DNA from: Lewinellaceae bacterium
Lineage (GTDB): Bacteria > Bacteroidota > Bacteroidia > Chitinophagales > Saprospiraceae
DNA length: 64,000 nucleotides
Direction: 5' to 3'
Assembly (NCBI GenBank): GCA_020636135.1
Contig: JACJYK010000004.1
Span: forward strand, 66,266-130,265
Position 1 is the stretch's first letter. Every line of letters starts with the position of its first letter. The position numbers and the translations under genes are program-made. The notes beneath the pieces are model-generated. The model searched no databases and was not told the origin of the DNA. It worked only from the letters and a program-made list of their open reading frames with translations. Positions 18,229 to 26,477 of the stretch are shown here, piece after piece.

Positions 18229-19116
18229 TCAGAACCGGATGTAGTCGGCAGGATTGATGGGTTTCCCATTCTGCCATAATTCGAAGTGGAGGTGGGGACC
18301 ATCCGATAGCGTACCGGTGTTGCCGATGATCGCAATGGCCTCGCCGGCTTTGACCGGCTCTCCTACTTTTTTAAGCAATACCGAGTTGTGTTTGTAAAAA
18401 GAGATCAGATTATTGTCGTGCTGGATGCCGATGGTGTAGCCGGTCTCCAGCGTCCAGTCACTGGCTATAACATAACCGTCCATCGTCGCGCGGACGGGAG
18501 TGTTTTTGGGCGCCAGTACATCGACGCCAAAATGTTCTTTATCCGGCATGAAAGGCGCACTGATCTCACCATTGACGGGTGGTACGAAATAGATTTCGTA
18601 AAGTTCACGATCCGGTTTGCGTGAATTGATGAACTCTTCGGGGGAGATCGTGAGAGCATCTTCGGTTTCCACCTTATCCCGTAATTCTTCATCCTCCGGT
18701 ATCCGGGTCACAGGTTCCTGGTCTGCCTGGATCTGTGGTGAGCTCATCTCCGTCTCGGATGTCGCGGCAACCTGTGGACCGGTGATCAAGCCCCGGACTT
18801 TTTCGTAATACAACTTATAGGCCGAGAGTTCTTCCTCTGCACTTCGCAATTTGCGTTCGATTTTGATGAATTCACCACTGCTGGTTACGTCGCCATAACC
18901 CGGGACCAGGCGCTTGAGCGGAGTGAAAAACACCAGTAGCCAGATCAGGATGGCGCCAAGCAGTAAAAGTGAACAGATGGCTACATAAATATTGAGGAGG
19001 GTCAGGCGGTAAGAACCTATTTCTTCGAAGGTTTCATTGTTCATTACCACAAGGCGGTAAGGTACCCGCAAGTGTTCCCACCGTCTGTTTTTCTTACCCT
19101 GCGGATCGACTGGCAT
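18229..19116 (-). CDS. M23 family metallopeptidase (LytM domain), membrane-anchored
   Basis: This 295-residue protein has a cytoplasmic N-terminus (to about 40), one membrane helix (about 43-67), a coiled-coil/linker region, and a C-terminal M23 (lysostaphin-like) domain from about 185. The zinc ligands are present: H-x(3)-D in HFGVD (His about 195, Asp about 199) and H-x-H in HLHFE near residue 277, preceded by GTLSDGPHLHFELW. Active enzymes cut peptide cross-bridges in peptidoglycan; the anchored form suggests a role in envelope remodelling, probably during division or elongation. The motifs are complete, so activity is likely. It is divergent from the sprE-like gene (75 bp between starts). 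Confidence 0.95.
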   Translation of the reverse strand: MPVDPQGKKNRRWEHLRVPYRLVVMNNETFEEIGSYRLTLLNIYVAICSLLLLGAILIWLLVFFTPLKRLVPGYGDVTSSGEFIKIERKLRSAEEELSAYKLYYEKVRGLITGPQVAATSETEMSSPQIQADQEPVTRIPEDEELRDKVETEDALTISPEEFINSRKPDRELYEIYFVPPVNGEISAPFMPDKEHFGVDVLAPKNTPVRATMDGYVIASDWTLETGYTIGIQHDNNLISFYKHNSVLLKKVGEPVKAGEAIAIIGNTGTLSDGPHLHFELWQNGKPINPADYIRF

Positions 19117-19121
19117 TGGAA

Positions 19122-19154
19122 TTCAATTTAAATGAAATATTTAAAATAAATTTG
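19122..19154 (+). promoter_or_regulatory. Candidate sigma-A promoter of the sprE-like gene
   Basis: A perfect Bacteroidota -7 box TAnnTTTG (TAAATTTG, 19147-19154) lies 37 bp before the start codon at 19192. A TTC at 19122-19124 is a weak -33 match at a spacing of 22, so the box supports the call more than the -33 element. Confidence 0.5.
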
Positions 19155-19191
19155 TGGTCAATAAGTTATATGTAAGATAGATCTGCGATAA

Positions 19192-22100
19192 GTGTACAAG
19201 CATATGGTGTGTTCCTATAGACAACGAAAGTACGTCGTTTTTAGCATTATCGTTTTCATTTTGTCCTCTTGTGTTACCCAGAAGCGCCGAGATGATATCA
19301 ACGGTATGTCCAAGTTGTATCAGAATACAACGGCTAAATACAACGGATATTTCAATGCCAACGAGCTCGTTTACCTCACAACGCTGAAGCTGGAAGAGCA
19401 GCATCAGGACAACTATACCCAATTACTTCCGGTATACGATTACGTCGATGTGGAAAACCCGGCCGCGGTGGCACCGGATATGGACCAGGCTATTCAGAAG
19501 TTATCTGTTGTCATCAATCTGCATCGCGTCAGCAAATGGACCGATGATAGTTACCTCCTGATGGGTAAGGCCCAATTTCTTAAACATCAATACCAGGATT
19601 CACGGGAAACCTTTGAATACCTGGTTGATGAATTTGACCCGGACAATGTAAAGAACAACCGCCGGGCTACCCAGAATGAACAAGCCAAGGAGCGCAACGC
19701 CAAGATGAAGGAAAGGAAGAAACAGACCTCATCCAAGAAAAAAGCCTCCAGCAACAAGTCTACCAAAAAGGAACGTGAGGCAGCGATAAAGAACAACAGC
19801 AATAGTAAGAAGAACAGCCGCAGTGCTGAAAAAGCACGGCAAGATGAGATCAAAGCCCGGAAGAAAGCCATTGCCGACCGAAAAAAGAACCCACCCTCCA
19901 CCAAACCGGAAGAACAGGTTGCGACGGCTCCGGCAACGACAACAACAGCTCCGGAGAACAAACCAAACGCCACCCCTGCTGTAGCCGATAATAAAACGAA
20001 GAAAGATCAGGAGAAGACCCCGGATAAGCCAAAGGATGATGACAAGCCATTTGGTGAGACCCCAGCCTACTACGAAGGCATGGTTTGGCTTGCCAGGGCG
20101 CAGACGGCACAAGGTAATTTTTACGCTTCGCAGTCCATCCTGAACGAACTCAAGCTGAAAAGCAAAACCCCGTCAGAGGTGATCCAAATGGCTGCAGTAG
20201 CCGAAGGAGATAACGCCATACGACAGGAAAACTACGCCCTGGCTATCCTCTCGCTGCAGAAAGGCTATGACCTCAGTGACGATAAAGCCGAACGTGCCCG
20301 TCTGGCCTTTATTCTGGGCCAGCTGTATGAATTGACCGGTGATGCCAGTCAGGCACTGGCACATTATTCTCAGGTGCTGGACAACCGGCCCGGATTTGAT
20401 CTGGAATTCAATGCCAAGCTTAAACAGATCGTACTCCAAAACAAAGCCGGCAGCCTAGCAGACCGGAAGGCGCTTGATGCCATCGATGACATGATCAAAG
20501 AAGCGAAAAATGCCGAATACCGTGACCAGCTTTACTATGCACTGGCACAGATCGACCTGTCCAAGGGCGACCGCGTAGCAGCAATTGACCACCTGAAATT
20601 ATCGGTCAGGCAGCCCTCAAAAATGCAGCTGCAAAAAGCTGAATCGTATTATCTGCTTGCCAGCCTGCATTACGAAAAAGATGACTTTTCTCCTGCTTAC
20701 CACTTTTACGACAGCACGCAGCAATTTATGCTGAAAACCGACGTCCGGCTGGACAAGGTCCAGGAACTGGCAACTTCGTTGAAGCCCATCGCAGAACAAG
20801 CCGATATCATTGCACTGACCGACAGTCTGATCCGGGTTTCGCAATGGCCGGATGACAAAAAGCGCGAACTGGCCACCAGGATCAAAAAGCAGCAGGATGA
20901 AGAACAGGCAGCCAAAAACGTTCAGTCGACTGTAAGACCAGATCCGCTGGCAGCCAGAGCCACCCCGGGACAGGTGGAAAGACCCGGACAAACAAGTACA
21001 AACCCATCGGCCAATTCAACTTTCTTTGCCTATGACGACAAAGAACTCAAACGGGGACTGAAGGCCTTTTCCGATAAATGGGGTAACCGCGCCAATGAAG
21101 ACAACTGGCGCCGCAGCTTAAGACCGGATGCCACCCAAACCGAGCAGGCCGTAGCCGACCAGCAGCCGGCTGCCGATCAGGTCAAGGATGACGAAATATA
21201 TCAAATCCTGAAAGATGTACCCCGCAATGCACAGGACCTGGCCCGCGCCAAAGGCAAAATTGAAGATGCGCGGTTCCGCTTGGGTGTATTACTAAGGGAT
21301 AATATCGACCGCTATCAATTAGCTGCCGATCAGCATGAGCTGCTTCTGAACGATTACCCGGAGACCAGTCATAAAGAAGAAGCCTATTACTACCTATATC
21401 TGGACTACAATGACCTCAACGACCCTACCAAAGCATCTCGCTATAAGGACGCCATCCTGGCTGAATTTCCGCAGAGTAAGTTTGCTGTCGTTCTCAAAGA
21501 TCCCGACTATTATGCCCGTCAGGAGACCCCTGAACAAAAGCTTGCCGCCTATTACCAACAAGTTTTTGACATCTATAGCCAGGGTCAATACGAACAAGCC
21601 ACTCAGTTGCTGGAAGGCGTAGAGGGATTATTTGGTAAGAACAATGCCTTGAAGGCAAAATTTGCCCTGCTTGGTGTATTCTGTGTCGGTGGTACCCAGG
21701 GTAAAGATGCTTATACCGAGGCACTGAAGCAATTCATCGCCAATTATCCTAATACAGAGGAACAGACCCACGCACGGGAGCTGTTACGCTTGTTGTACGG
21801 CGGGGATCCCAATGCTGGTGCCAGTACCAATACTTCATCCATCGTGACCTATCAGGACGAAGGCAATGATGTACTGCATTATTTCCTGGTCATCCTCTAC
21901 AACTCGAAGGACGCTTCCCTTAATGATGCCAAGTCCAATGTGTACAACTTTAACAGCAAGTATTTCTCCAACCGTAAATTCCAGTATTCATCAATCGGCC
22001 TTGATGTTCAGAAAGAAATACCGGTGATCATCATCCGGGACTTCAAGACCAAACAGGAGGCTATGGCCTATTATGAGACGGTGGAGAAAAATAAAAAGGA

Positions 22101-22230
22101 CTTCCTGCCCGACCGGTTCAGATACGATGCATTCCCGATCAGCTTACACAACTGGCGGCAGCTGCAACAATCCAAACGTGTCGAGGATTACCGGACATTC
22201 CTCGATCAAAATTATAAAATCAAGAAATAG
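19192..22230 (+). CDS. sprE: SprE/PorW-like gliding and type IX secretion lipoprotein
   Basis: This 1012-residue protein begins with a basic stretch, a hydrophobic helix and the lipobox LSSC (Cys about 27), then the conserved N-terminus VTQKRRDD...KLYQNTTAKYNGYFNA, typical of SprE/PorW. TPR-like repeats fill much of the protein (for example WTDDSYLLMGKAQFLKHQY, ALAILSLQKGYDLSDD), with a long Lys/Glu/Asn-rich low-complexity linker at about 160-285. SprE is needed for T9SS secretion and gliding in Flavobacterium johnsoniae; PorW is the Porphyromonas form. With two T9SS-tailed proteins and a PorP/SprF-like protein in the window, the strain clearly uses T9SS. An in-frame ATG at 19207 is an alternative start. 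Confident family call. Confidence 0.88.
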   Translation: MYKHMVCSYRQRKYVVFSIIVFILSSCVTQKRRDDINGMSKLYQNTTAKYNGYFNANELVYLTTLKLEEQHQDNYTQLLPVYDYVDVENPAAVAPDMDQAIQKLSVVINLHRVSKWTDDSYLLMGKAQFLKHQYQDSRETFEYLVDEFDPDNVKNNRRATQNEQAKERNAKMKERKKQTSSKKKASSNKSTKKEREAAIKNNSNSKKNSRSAEKARQDEIKARKKAIADRKKNPPSTKPEEQVATAPATTTTAPENKPNATPAVADNKTKKDQEKTPDKPKDDDKPFGETPAYYEGMVWLARAQTAQGNFYASQSILNELKLKSKTPSEVIQMAAVAEGDNAIRQENYALAILSLQKGYDLSDDKAERARLAFILGQLYELTGDASQALAHYSQVLDNRPGFDLEFNAKLKQIVLQNKAGSLADRKALDAIDDMIKEAKNAEYRDQLYYALAQIDLSKGDRVAAIDHLKLSVRQPSKMQLQKAESYYLLASLHYEKDDFSPAYHFYDSTQQFMLKTDVRLDKVQELATSLKPIAEQADIIALTDSLIRVSQWPDDKKRELATRIKKQQDEEQAAKNVQSTVRPDPLAARATPGQVERPGQTSTNPSANSTFFAYDDKELKRGLKAFSDKWGNRANEDNWRRSLRPDATQTEQAVADQQPAADQVKDDEIYQILKDVPRNAQDLARAKGKIEDARFRLGVLLRDNIDRYQLAADQHELLLNDYPETSHKEEAYYYLYLDYNDLNDPTKASRYKDAILAEFPQSKFAVVLKDPDYYARQETPEQKLAAYYQQVFDIYSQGQYEQATQLLEGVEGLFGKNNALKAKFALLGVFCVGGTQGKDAYTEALKQFIANYPNTEEQTHARELLRLLYGGDPNAGASTNTSSIVTYQDEGNDVLHYFLVILYNSKDASLNDAKSNVYNFNSKYFSNRKFQYSSIGLDVQKEIPVIIIRDFKTKQEAMAYYETVEKNKKDFLPDRFRYDAFPISLHNWRQLQQSKRVEDYRTFLDQNYKIKK

Positions 22231-22246
22231 CAGGATCAGCACGAAT

Positions 22247-22744
22247 TTACTTGAAGGTCATCAATACCGCTTCTTTCTCGACCGGCTGACCTTCCCGGAC
22301 CAGCAGTTGATCTACCGTGCCGTGACCAGTGGATTTGATGACATTCTCCATCTTCATGGCTTCCAGGATCACCACCGGATCTCCGGGTTGAATGGTATCG
22401 CCGGGGTTCACCAACAACTTGAGGACGAGTCCCGGCATCGGCGCCCGTAACTGCTCCAGTGCATTGCTGCGATGCCGTTGAAGACCCAATCGTTCAATCA
22501 TCAGCTCCAGGGCATCGTTCACCATCAGTTCAAACAGCTGTCCACCAGAACGGATCTTTAATCGTTTTGCATCCAGATCCACAGAAACCACTTCAAAATG
22601 GAAAGATTCTCCTTCCCAAAGGAGGTGATAGGAGCCTGAACCCGTAGCGACCACATCCAGTGACGACAAAGCATCGGAAGTGATCATAACCGGTTCAGCA
22701 CCGGCAGTGCTTATGCGATAAACAGCATCTTGGTTGTCGGACAT
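22247..22744 (-). CDS. Biotin carboxyl carrier protein subunit (acyl-CoA carboxylase)
   Basis: This 165-residue protein ends in a biotinyl domain (about 95-165) with the biotinylation motif EAMKM (Lys about 131) and the flanking pattern APMPGLVLKLLVNPGD. The N-terminal region (to about 90) matches the extra segment seen in carrier subunits of propionyl-/acetyl-CoA carboxylases of Bacteroidota. The biotin accepts CO2 from the biotin carboxylase and passes it to the carboxyltransferase subunit. No carboxylase subunit lies beside it in this window. It is convergent with the sprE-like gene, with only 16 bp between the stop codons. Confidence 0.92.
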   Translation of the reverse strand: MSDNQDAVYRISTAGAEPVMITSDALSSLDVVATGSGSYHLLWEGESFHFEVVSVDLDAKRLKIRSGGQLFELMVNDALELMIERLGLQRHRSNALEQLRAPMPGLVLKLLVNPGDTIQPGDPVVILEAMKMENVIKSTGHGTVDQLLVREGQPVEKEAVLMTFK

Positions 22745-22845
22745 AGTACATCGATTGCATTCAAAGATCGCAAAATTGCTCCCAATTAGAGTAATTGACT
22801 TATAGGATTGGTTACTGGTTGAAAGGTCATGAGTCGTTGATCCTG

Positions 22846-23247
22846 TTAATTCAGAGCTTTGCTGCTCTTCAGCCGGCCAGATTTGGCCATATAGGCGGTC
22901 TCAAAGATGGTGAACAGGATGTAGACAACAATGAAGGGGAGAACAAAATACCGGGTATCCGGATGATAGTGTCGCTTGAAGGCATAGACAATAACCACAC
23001 TCGACGCCAGTTTGAACAGGATGACCGCATAGGTAAGGTAAAGCAACAGATAGGGATTTTCGTGGGTGCCCAGCCGCTTGCTCAGGTAATAAATAAGTAC
23101 AGATAGGGTCGTGAAATACACCATCGCCACATACCCTAAACCAATAAATGGTTTTAACTCCGGCAGGAACCAGCCAAACAATAACTGACTGACGACAGCA
23201 AGTAGCAGCACTATGGCTAATCCCAGGTAGAACCGTGCAGAGCTCAT
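22846..23247 (-). CDS. Four-helix membrane protein, ATP synthase subunit I-like
   Basis: This 133-residue protein has four predicted membrane helices (about 8-28, 36-57, 66-90, 102-122), short loops and a basic C-terminal tail (AKSGRLKSSKALN). It resembles small AtpI-type helpers that in Bacteroidota lie between AtpZ and the F1F0 ATP synthase a-subunit gene. It follows the AtpZ-like gene by 54 bp on the same strand. The a-subunit gene (atpB) that normally follows is not here; the next gene downstream is the biotin carrier. The assignment rests mainly on topology and context. Confidence 0.6.
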   Translation of the reverse strand: MSSARFYLGLAIVLLLAVVSQLLFGWFLPELKPFIGLGYVAMVYFTTLSVLIYYLSKRLGTHENPYLLLYLTYAVILFKLASSVVIVYAFKRHYHPDTRYFVLPFIVVYILFTIFETAYMAKSGRLKSSKALN

Positions 23248-23301
23248 CGTGAATAAAGGTACTAAAGGATCGGAACTACCGGATAACGCATCATCGGGAA
23301 A

Positions 23302-23520
23302 TCAGTCATTATCCTCCCGTAGTTGTAAGTTTAGCGAATAAATGGTGCCTATAAATCCTACCAGCACCAGTCCTACGGTAAACCAGGGTTTAGCCAGATC
23401 AAAATACCGATCTGCCTTTTGCCCGATCCAGATACAGAAAAAAAGAATGGCTCCCATCTGCAGAGCCATTCCGGTATATTTCAGATACGCATTGACCCTG
23501 GGGGTCGGATTACGTGTCAC
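23302..23520 (-). CDS. AtpZ/AtpI family protein
   Basis: This 72-residue protein has two membrane helices (about 14-34 and 42-62). It carries the family features 'YLKYTGMALQMGAILFFCIWIGQ', the polar pair K-A-D after the first helix, and 'GLVLVGFIGTIYSL' in the second. AtpZ/AtpI proteins help assemble the ATP synthase c-ring and transport divalent ions. Its length matches the family (about 70-80 residues). It starts 2 bp after the bactofilin stop codon, so the two genes are coupled. Confident call. Confidence 0.88.
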   Translation of the reverse strand: MTRNPTPRVNAYLKYTGMALQMGAILFFCIWIGQKADRYFDLAKPWFTVGLVLVGFIGTIYSLNLQLREDND

Positions 23521-23522
23521 AA

Positions 23523-24026
23523 TTACTTCTTAATGGGATCTTCCACAAAGGAAATGATCTCATCCTTGGCCGGTTTTTTATCGGTGGCACCAGGAGTCAG
23601 TTTGATTTCCTGTTTTTTCTCCGCGTGATTTTTGGTCGCATTTTTAACGCCCATATTACAATTCACATTGAAAGTAGCACCGGAATGCACAACCAGTTTG
23701 TCGGTATTAATATCACCGGTGATGCTGGCTGTTTCGTTAACCGTAAGGGTGTCGTTGCACGACAATAAACCGTGGAATGCGCCTTCAATCAGTGCATTTT
23801 CGCAGCGGATATCACCTTCGACGACTCCTTTCGGGCCAATGATCACCCGCCCTTTGCAATTTAATGTCCCCGACAGGTTTCCATCGATACGAATATCACT
23901 CTCCGTGCGAATATCACCTTCGATAATGGTTCCTTCAACGACACTATTCAGGGAGTGGCCGGAGGGAGATGGCATTGATGGTAAGGTATTGCTTTTCACG
24001 TCTTTTTTTGTGTTGTTTCCAAACAT
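23523..24026 (-). CDS. Bactofilin (polymer-forming cytoskeletal protein)
   Basis: This 167-residue protein has a short variable N-terminus and a central bactofilin beta-helix (about 30-125) built from short repeated strands: 'IEGDIRTESDIRIDGNLSG', 'GRVIIGPKGVVEGDI', 'LTVNETASITGDI'. Lysine-rich stretches follow at the C-terminus. Bactofilins polymerise spontaneously into membrane-associated filaments that localise cell-wall or polar proteins. The bactofilin-AtpZ-AtpI order is common in Bacteroidota, but the remaining ATP synthase genes are absent here. The bactofilin fold assignment is confident; the cellular role in this organism is inference. Confidence 0.93.
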   Translation of the reverse strand: MFGNNTKKDVKSNTLPSMPSPSGHSLNSVVEGTIIEGDIRTESDIRIDGNLSGTLNCKGRVIIGPKGVVEGDIRCENALIEGAFHGLLSCNDTLTVNETASITGDINTDKLVVHSGATFNVNCNMGVKNATKNHAEKKQEIKLTPGATDKKPAKDEIISFVEDPIKK

Positions 24027-24222
24027 AATCAGGTGGTTTTCTTTCTTTGGACAATTTTTTTATCAATTGCTACATAGTGGCAGTTCATGAAATTAAGACT
24101 TATCCGGCGATTGGCCAAATGCTTTAACAGTCTTAACGGAACGATTCCAATCGATGCAATGGCCCATAGGAATCCAGGACCCGGGTAGTTCTTAACACAG
24201 GATATGTTCTGTCGTAAATATA

Positions 24223-25290
24223 TTAAAACTCAGGACAATACACCCCACGATTCTCTGCTCCGCACAATTTGTAAATCAGCGAAAATTCGAAAGAACCATT
24301 GGAACCACTGGCCTGATGCAGTGGGGAAGTGTTGATGTCATAACTAAAGCCGAGGCCAAACTGATTGTAGTCAAACCGGGTTGACAAAATGATGGCATCC
24401 ATCAATATGGATTTCTCGTAATGATTAGCCAGCCGTGCCCAGAGTCCGAATTGTACCGATTGCTGGGCGTCGCGGGGGCCAAACAAAAAGCGCAGGCTGG
24501 TACCTCCGTTTATTTCAAAGGAAGGGCCCTGACTAAGCATGACAATACCGGGTAAAATGGAATACTGCCGGTTGAAATTGATCTCACCTCCAGCGTGAAT
24601 GGTGTATTTTCCGTACAGCGGGATGGTGGTACCTTCTTCGAATGCAATATTTGGCTGATTCAAATGATCGTAGGCCACACCCAGATAGACATTGTTGTCC
24701 TTGTTGATGACTGAAAACCACAGCAATCCTACGTTCAGGTCGACGAAAGACAGGTTGTCCTGATAGAGTTTGCCTTCTTCCCCGGTGGGCAAGGTCGGGT
24801 CGAAACCTCCGTTGTTGTCGTGCTGAAGTCCCCAGCGGGCCTGGGTAAAATCGATGGTCCGGAAAGCATATCCCAATGATGTCCCGGCTACCATATAATG
24901 ACTGTTGCGACGGTTGCCAAACATCTTTTTACTGAAGGATCCGGATAAAGCGGCCTTCATGGTCCCGAAATTGAGCTGGCCGGCAACATCTCCATAAAAA
25001 GAACCGCCGATACCAAAATTGTCGTACTGGCCTACCGGAACCTTATGATCGTAAGATACGGCGTAGGTATTGTAGGCATTGGATTTCAATACGGAAGCCC
25101 ATTGATTGCGGTAGTTGGCGATGAAGCGGTTGTTACAGTTCATAACGCCGGTCATGGCCGGATTCAGAGTCAGCGGAGACATGTAAAACTGAGAAAAATG
25201 GATATCCTGAGTACTGGCGGTGGTGGTCATAACGATCACTACCAGAAACATCAGTCCGGACTTTATGGCGCGTAATACACTGTACTCCAT
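24223..25290 (-). CDS. PorP/SprF family type IX secretion system outer-membrane protein
   Basis: This 355-residue protein has a signal peptide (about 1-27) followed by the diagnostic PorP/SprF N-terminus DIHFSQFYMSPLTLNPAMTG, then 'NNRFIANYRNQWASV'. The remainder is a beta-barrel with regular G-x-x-Y/aromatic strands ending at about residue 355 (GVYCPEF). PorP/SprF proteins partner with specific T9SS substrates, such as SprB with SprF, in the outer membrane. No PorE/OmpA partner is directly adjacent, but an OmpA-like protein lies at 42.8-44.0 kb. A promoter with both boxes is visible upstream. Confident family call. Confidence 0.95.
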   Translation of the reverse strand: MEYSVLRAIKSGLMFLVVIVMTTTASTQDIHFSQFYMSPLTLNPAMTGVMNCNNRFIANYRNQWASVLKSNAYNTYAVSYDHKVPVGQYDNFGIGGSFYGDVAGQLNFGTMKAALSGSFSKKMFGNRRNSHYMVAGTSLGYAFRTIDFTQARWGLQHDNNGGFDPTLPTGEEGKLYQDNLSFVDLNVGLLWFSVINKDNNVYLGVAYDHLNQPNIAFEEGTTIPLYGKYTIHAGGEINFNRQYSILPGIVMLSQGPSFEINGGTSLRFLFGPRDAQQSVQFGLWARLANHYEKSILMDAIILSTRFDYNQFGLGFSYDINTSPLHQASGSNGSFEFSLIYKLCGAENRGVYCPEF

Positions 25291-25340
25291 AGATTCTGCT
25301 TTAAGCGATTTAGAATGTTCGACGTCGGGTGTTCGTTGCT

Positions 25341-25370
25341 TAAATCTATTACCCTAAAGATAAACGACAA
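25341..25370 (-). promoter_or_regulatory. Candidate promoter of the PorP/SprF gene (TTG-N19-TAGATTTA)
   Basis: On the minus strand, TTG (25370-25368) is followed after exactly 19 bases by TAGATTTA (25348-25341). This matches the Bacteroidota consensus TTG-N19-TAnnTTTG except at the last base. The start codon is at 25290, implying a 5' leader of about 45 nt. Confidence 0.5.
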
Positions 25371-25391
25371 TTGCCATATAATAGTGTGCCA

Positions 25392-26477
25392 TCAGGACGT
25401 CTCACGCCAAATAGCACCATAGCTTTCAACCAGAATATTATCGAATTCGTCGGCCTTATCCAACAAATCCTGGAACAAATGTAATGCCGAATCCGGATTC
25501 ATGTACTGATCGTAGATCAATAATGACAAAATAATATCACTCCCCCGGACACTGAAGGTAAGACCTTCGAGATGGTAGTTCTGACGCAGGAGGTACTCAT
25601 ACAGGGCTTTATTCCCATCTTTAGGCAAATAGCAAAGGTAGGCTTCCCCGGTGATCAGGCCAGTCTTCTCATGGTAGCTGATATTCACTTTGGCGCTGCC
25701 GCGGAGCAGCTCCCAGTTGTTTGGACCCAATCTGGACAGGGGCACGCTGAATCCCAGTTTGGCCAAAATCTCTTCTATCGTTGCTGCCAGTCCGGTGGGT
25801 TCGTATTGCTCCGCGGATGATGGCATGGCAGCTGGCATCCCACAAAAGCTGCAATATTTTCCGGAGAGGTTCGTCACATGGACGATATTGGAGCACCCCG
25901 GGCACCGGATCGCCTCCGGTTTCCCGGCCGCTTTGAATTCATCGATGGCTGAACGGATATACCCCGATGGCAGGCAAAAACCCATATTTTGTCCATCGCG
26001 GATCACAAAGGTATTGATGCCAATGATGTCCCCTGCCATATTGACCAGGGGGCCACCGCTATTTCCCGGGTTCAGTGCCGCATCATGCTGATAGTACCGG
26101 ATGTCCCCGTTTCGAAAGAGCGTGCTGGATATGATGCCCTGGGTAGCCGTAAATTTCAGATCGTACGGATGTCCTGCGGCGACAACCACTTCCCCTTCCC
26201 GTGCTTCCTGACCGAGGTTGAGCCTACCCTGCTCAGTGCATTTCACCTGTTTGGGCAAAGCCAGGAATGCCAGATCAAATCGTTCATCCAGGTAGACCAC
26301 CGGGACCAGTTGCTTCGGAATGCAGTCGCTGTGGATAATGACCTGACGATTGTCCCGGACCACATGTTCATTGGTGATGATGAGCCCGTCGGAAGCCAGG
26401 AAAAAGCCGGTCCCGGTCACATAGGGTGTGGCAATCTGGACAATGATTTGCTTCAATCGTTCGATGACTTCCTCCAT
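25392..26477 (-). CDS. HtrA-like trypsin-family serine protease with a zinc ribbon
   Basis: This 361-residue protein, with the start chosen at 26477, begins MEEVIERLKQ without an obvious signal peptide. The S1C-type trypsin fold shows the complete triad: His38 (TNEHVV), Asp68 (RFDLAFL) and Ser140 (NPGNSGGP). A C-x2-C...C-x2-C zinc ribbon (CPGC...CSFC) lies at about 205-225, followed by an additional alpha/beta domain of about 130 residues that I do not recognise; no PDZ domain is seen. The absence of a signal peptide suggests a cytoplasmic protease. The start codon overlaps the stop of the upstream unknown gene in a TGATG, so the two are translationally coupled. An in-frame start 19 codons earlier would lie inside that gene. 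Confidence 0.87.
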   Translation of the reverse strand: MEEVIERLKQIIVQIATPYVTGTGFFLASDGLIITNEHVVRDNRQVIIHSDCIPKQLVPVVYLDERFDLAFLALPKQVKCTEQGRLNLGQEAREGEVVVAAGHPYDLKFTATQGIISSTLFRNGDIRYYQHDAALNPGNSGGPLVNMAGDIIGINTFVIRDGQNMGFCLPSGYIRSAIDEFKAAGKPEAIRCPGCSNIVHVTNLSGKYCSFCGMPAAMPSSAEQYEPTGLAATIEEILAKLGFSVPLSRLGPNNWELLRGSAKVNISYHEKTGLITGEAYLCYLPKDGNKALYEYLLRQNYHLEGLTFSVRGSDIILSLLIYDQYMNPDSALHLFQDLLDKADEFDNILVESYGAIWRETS

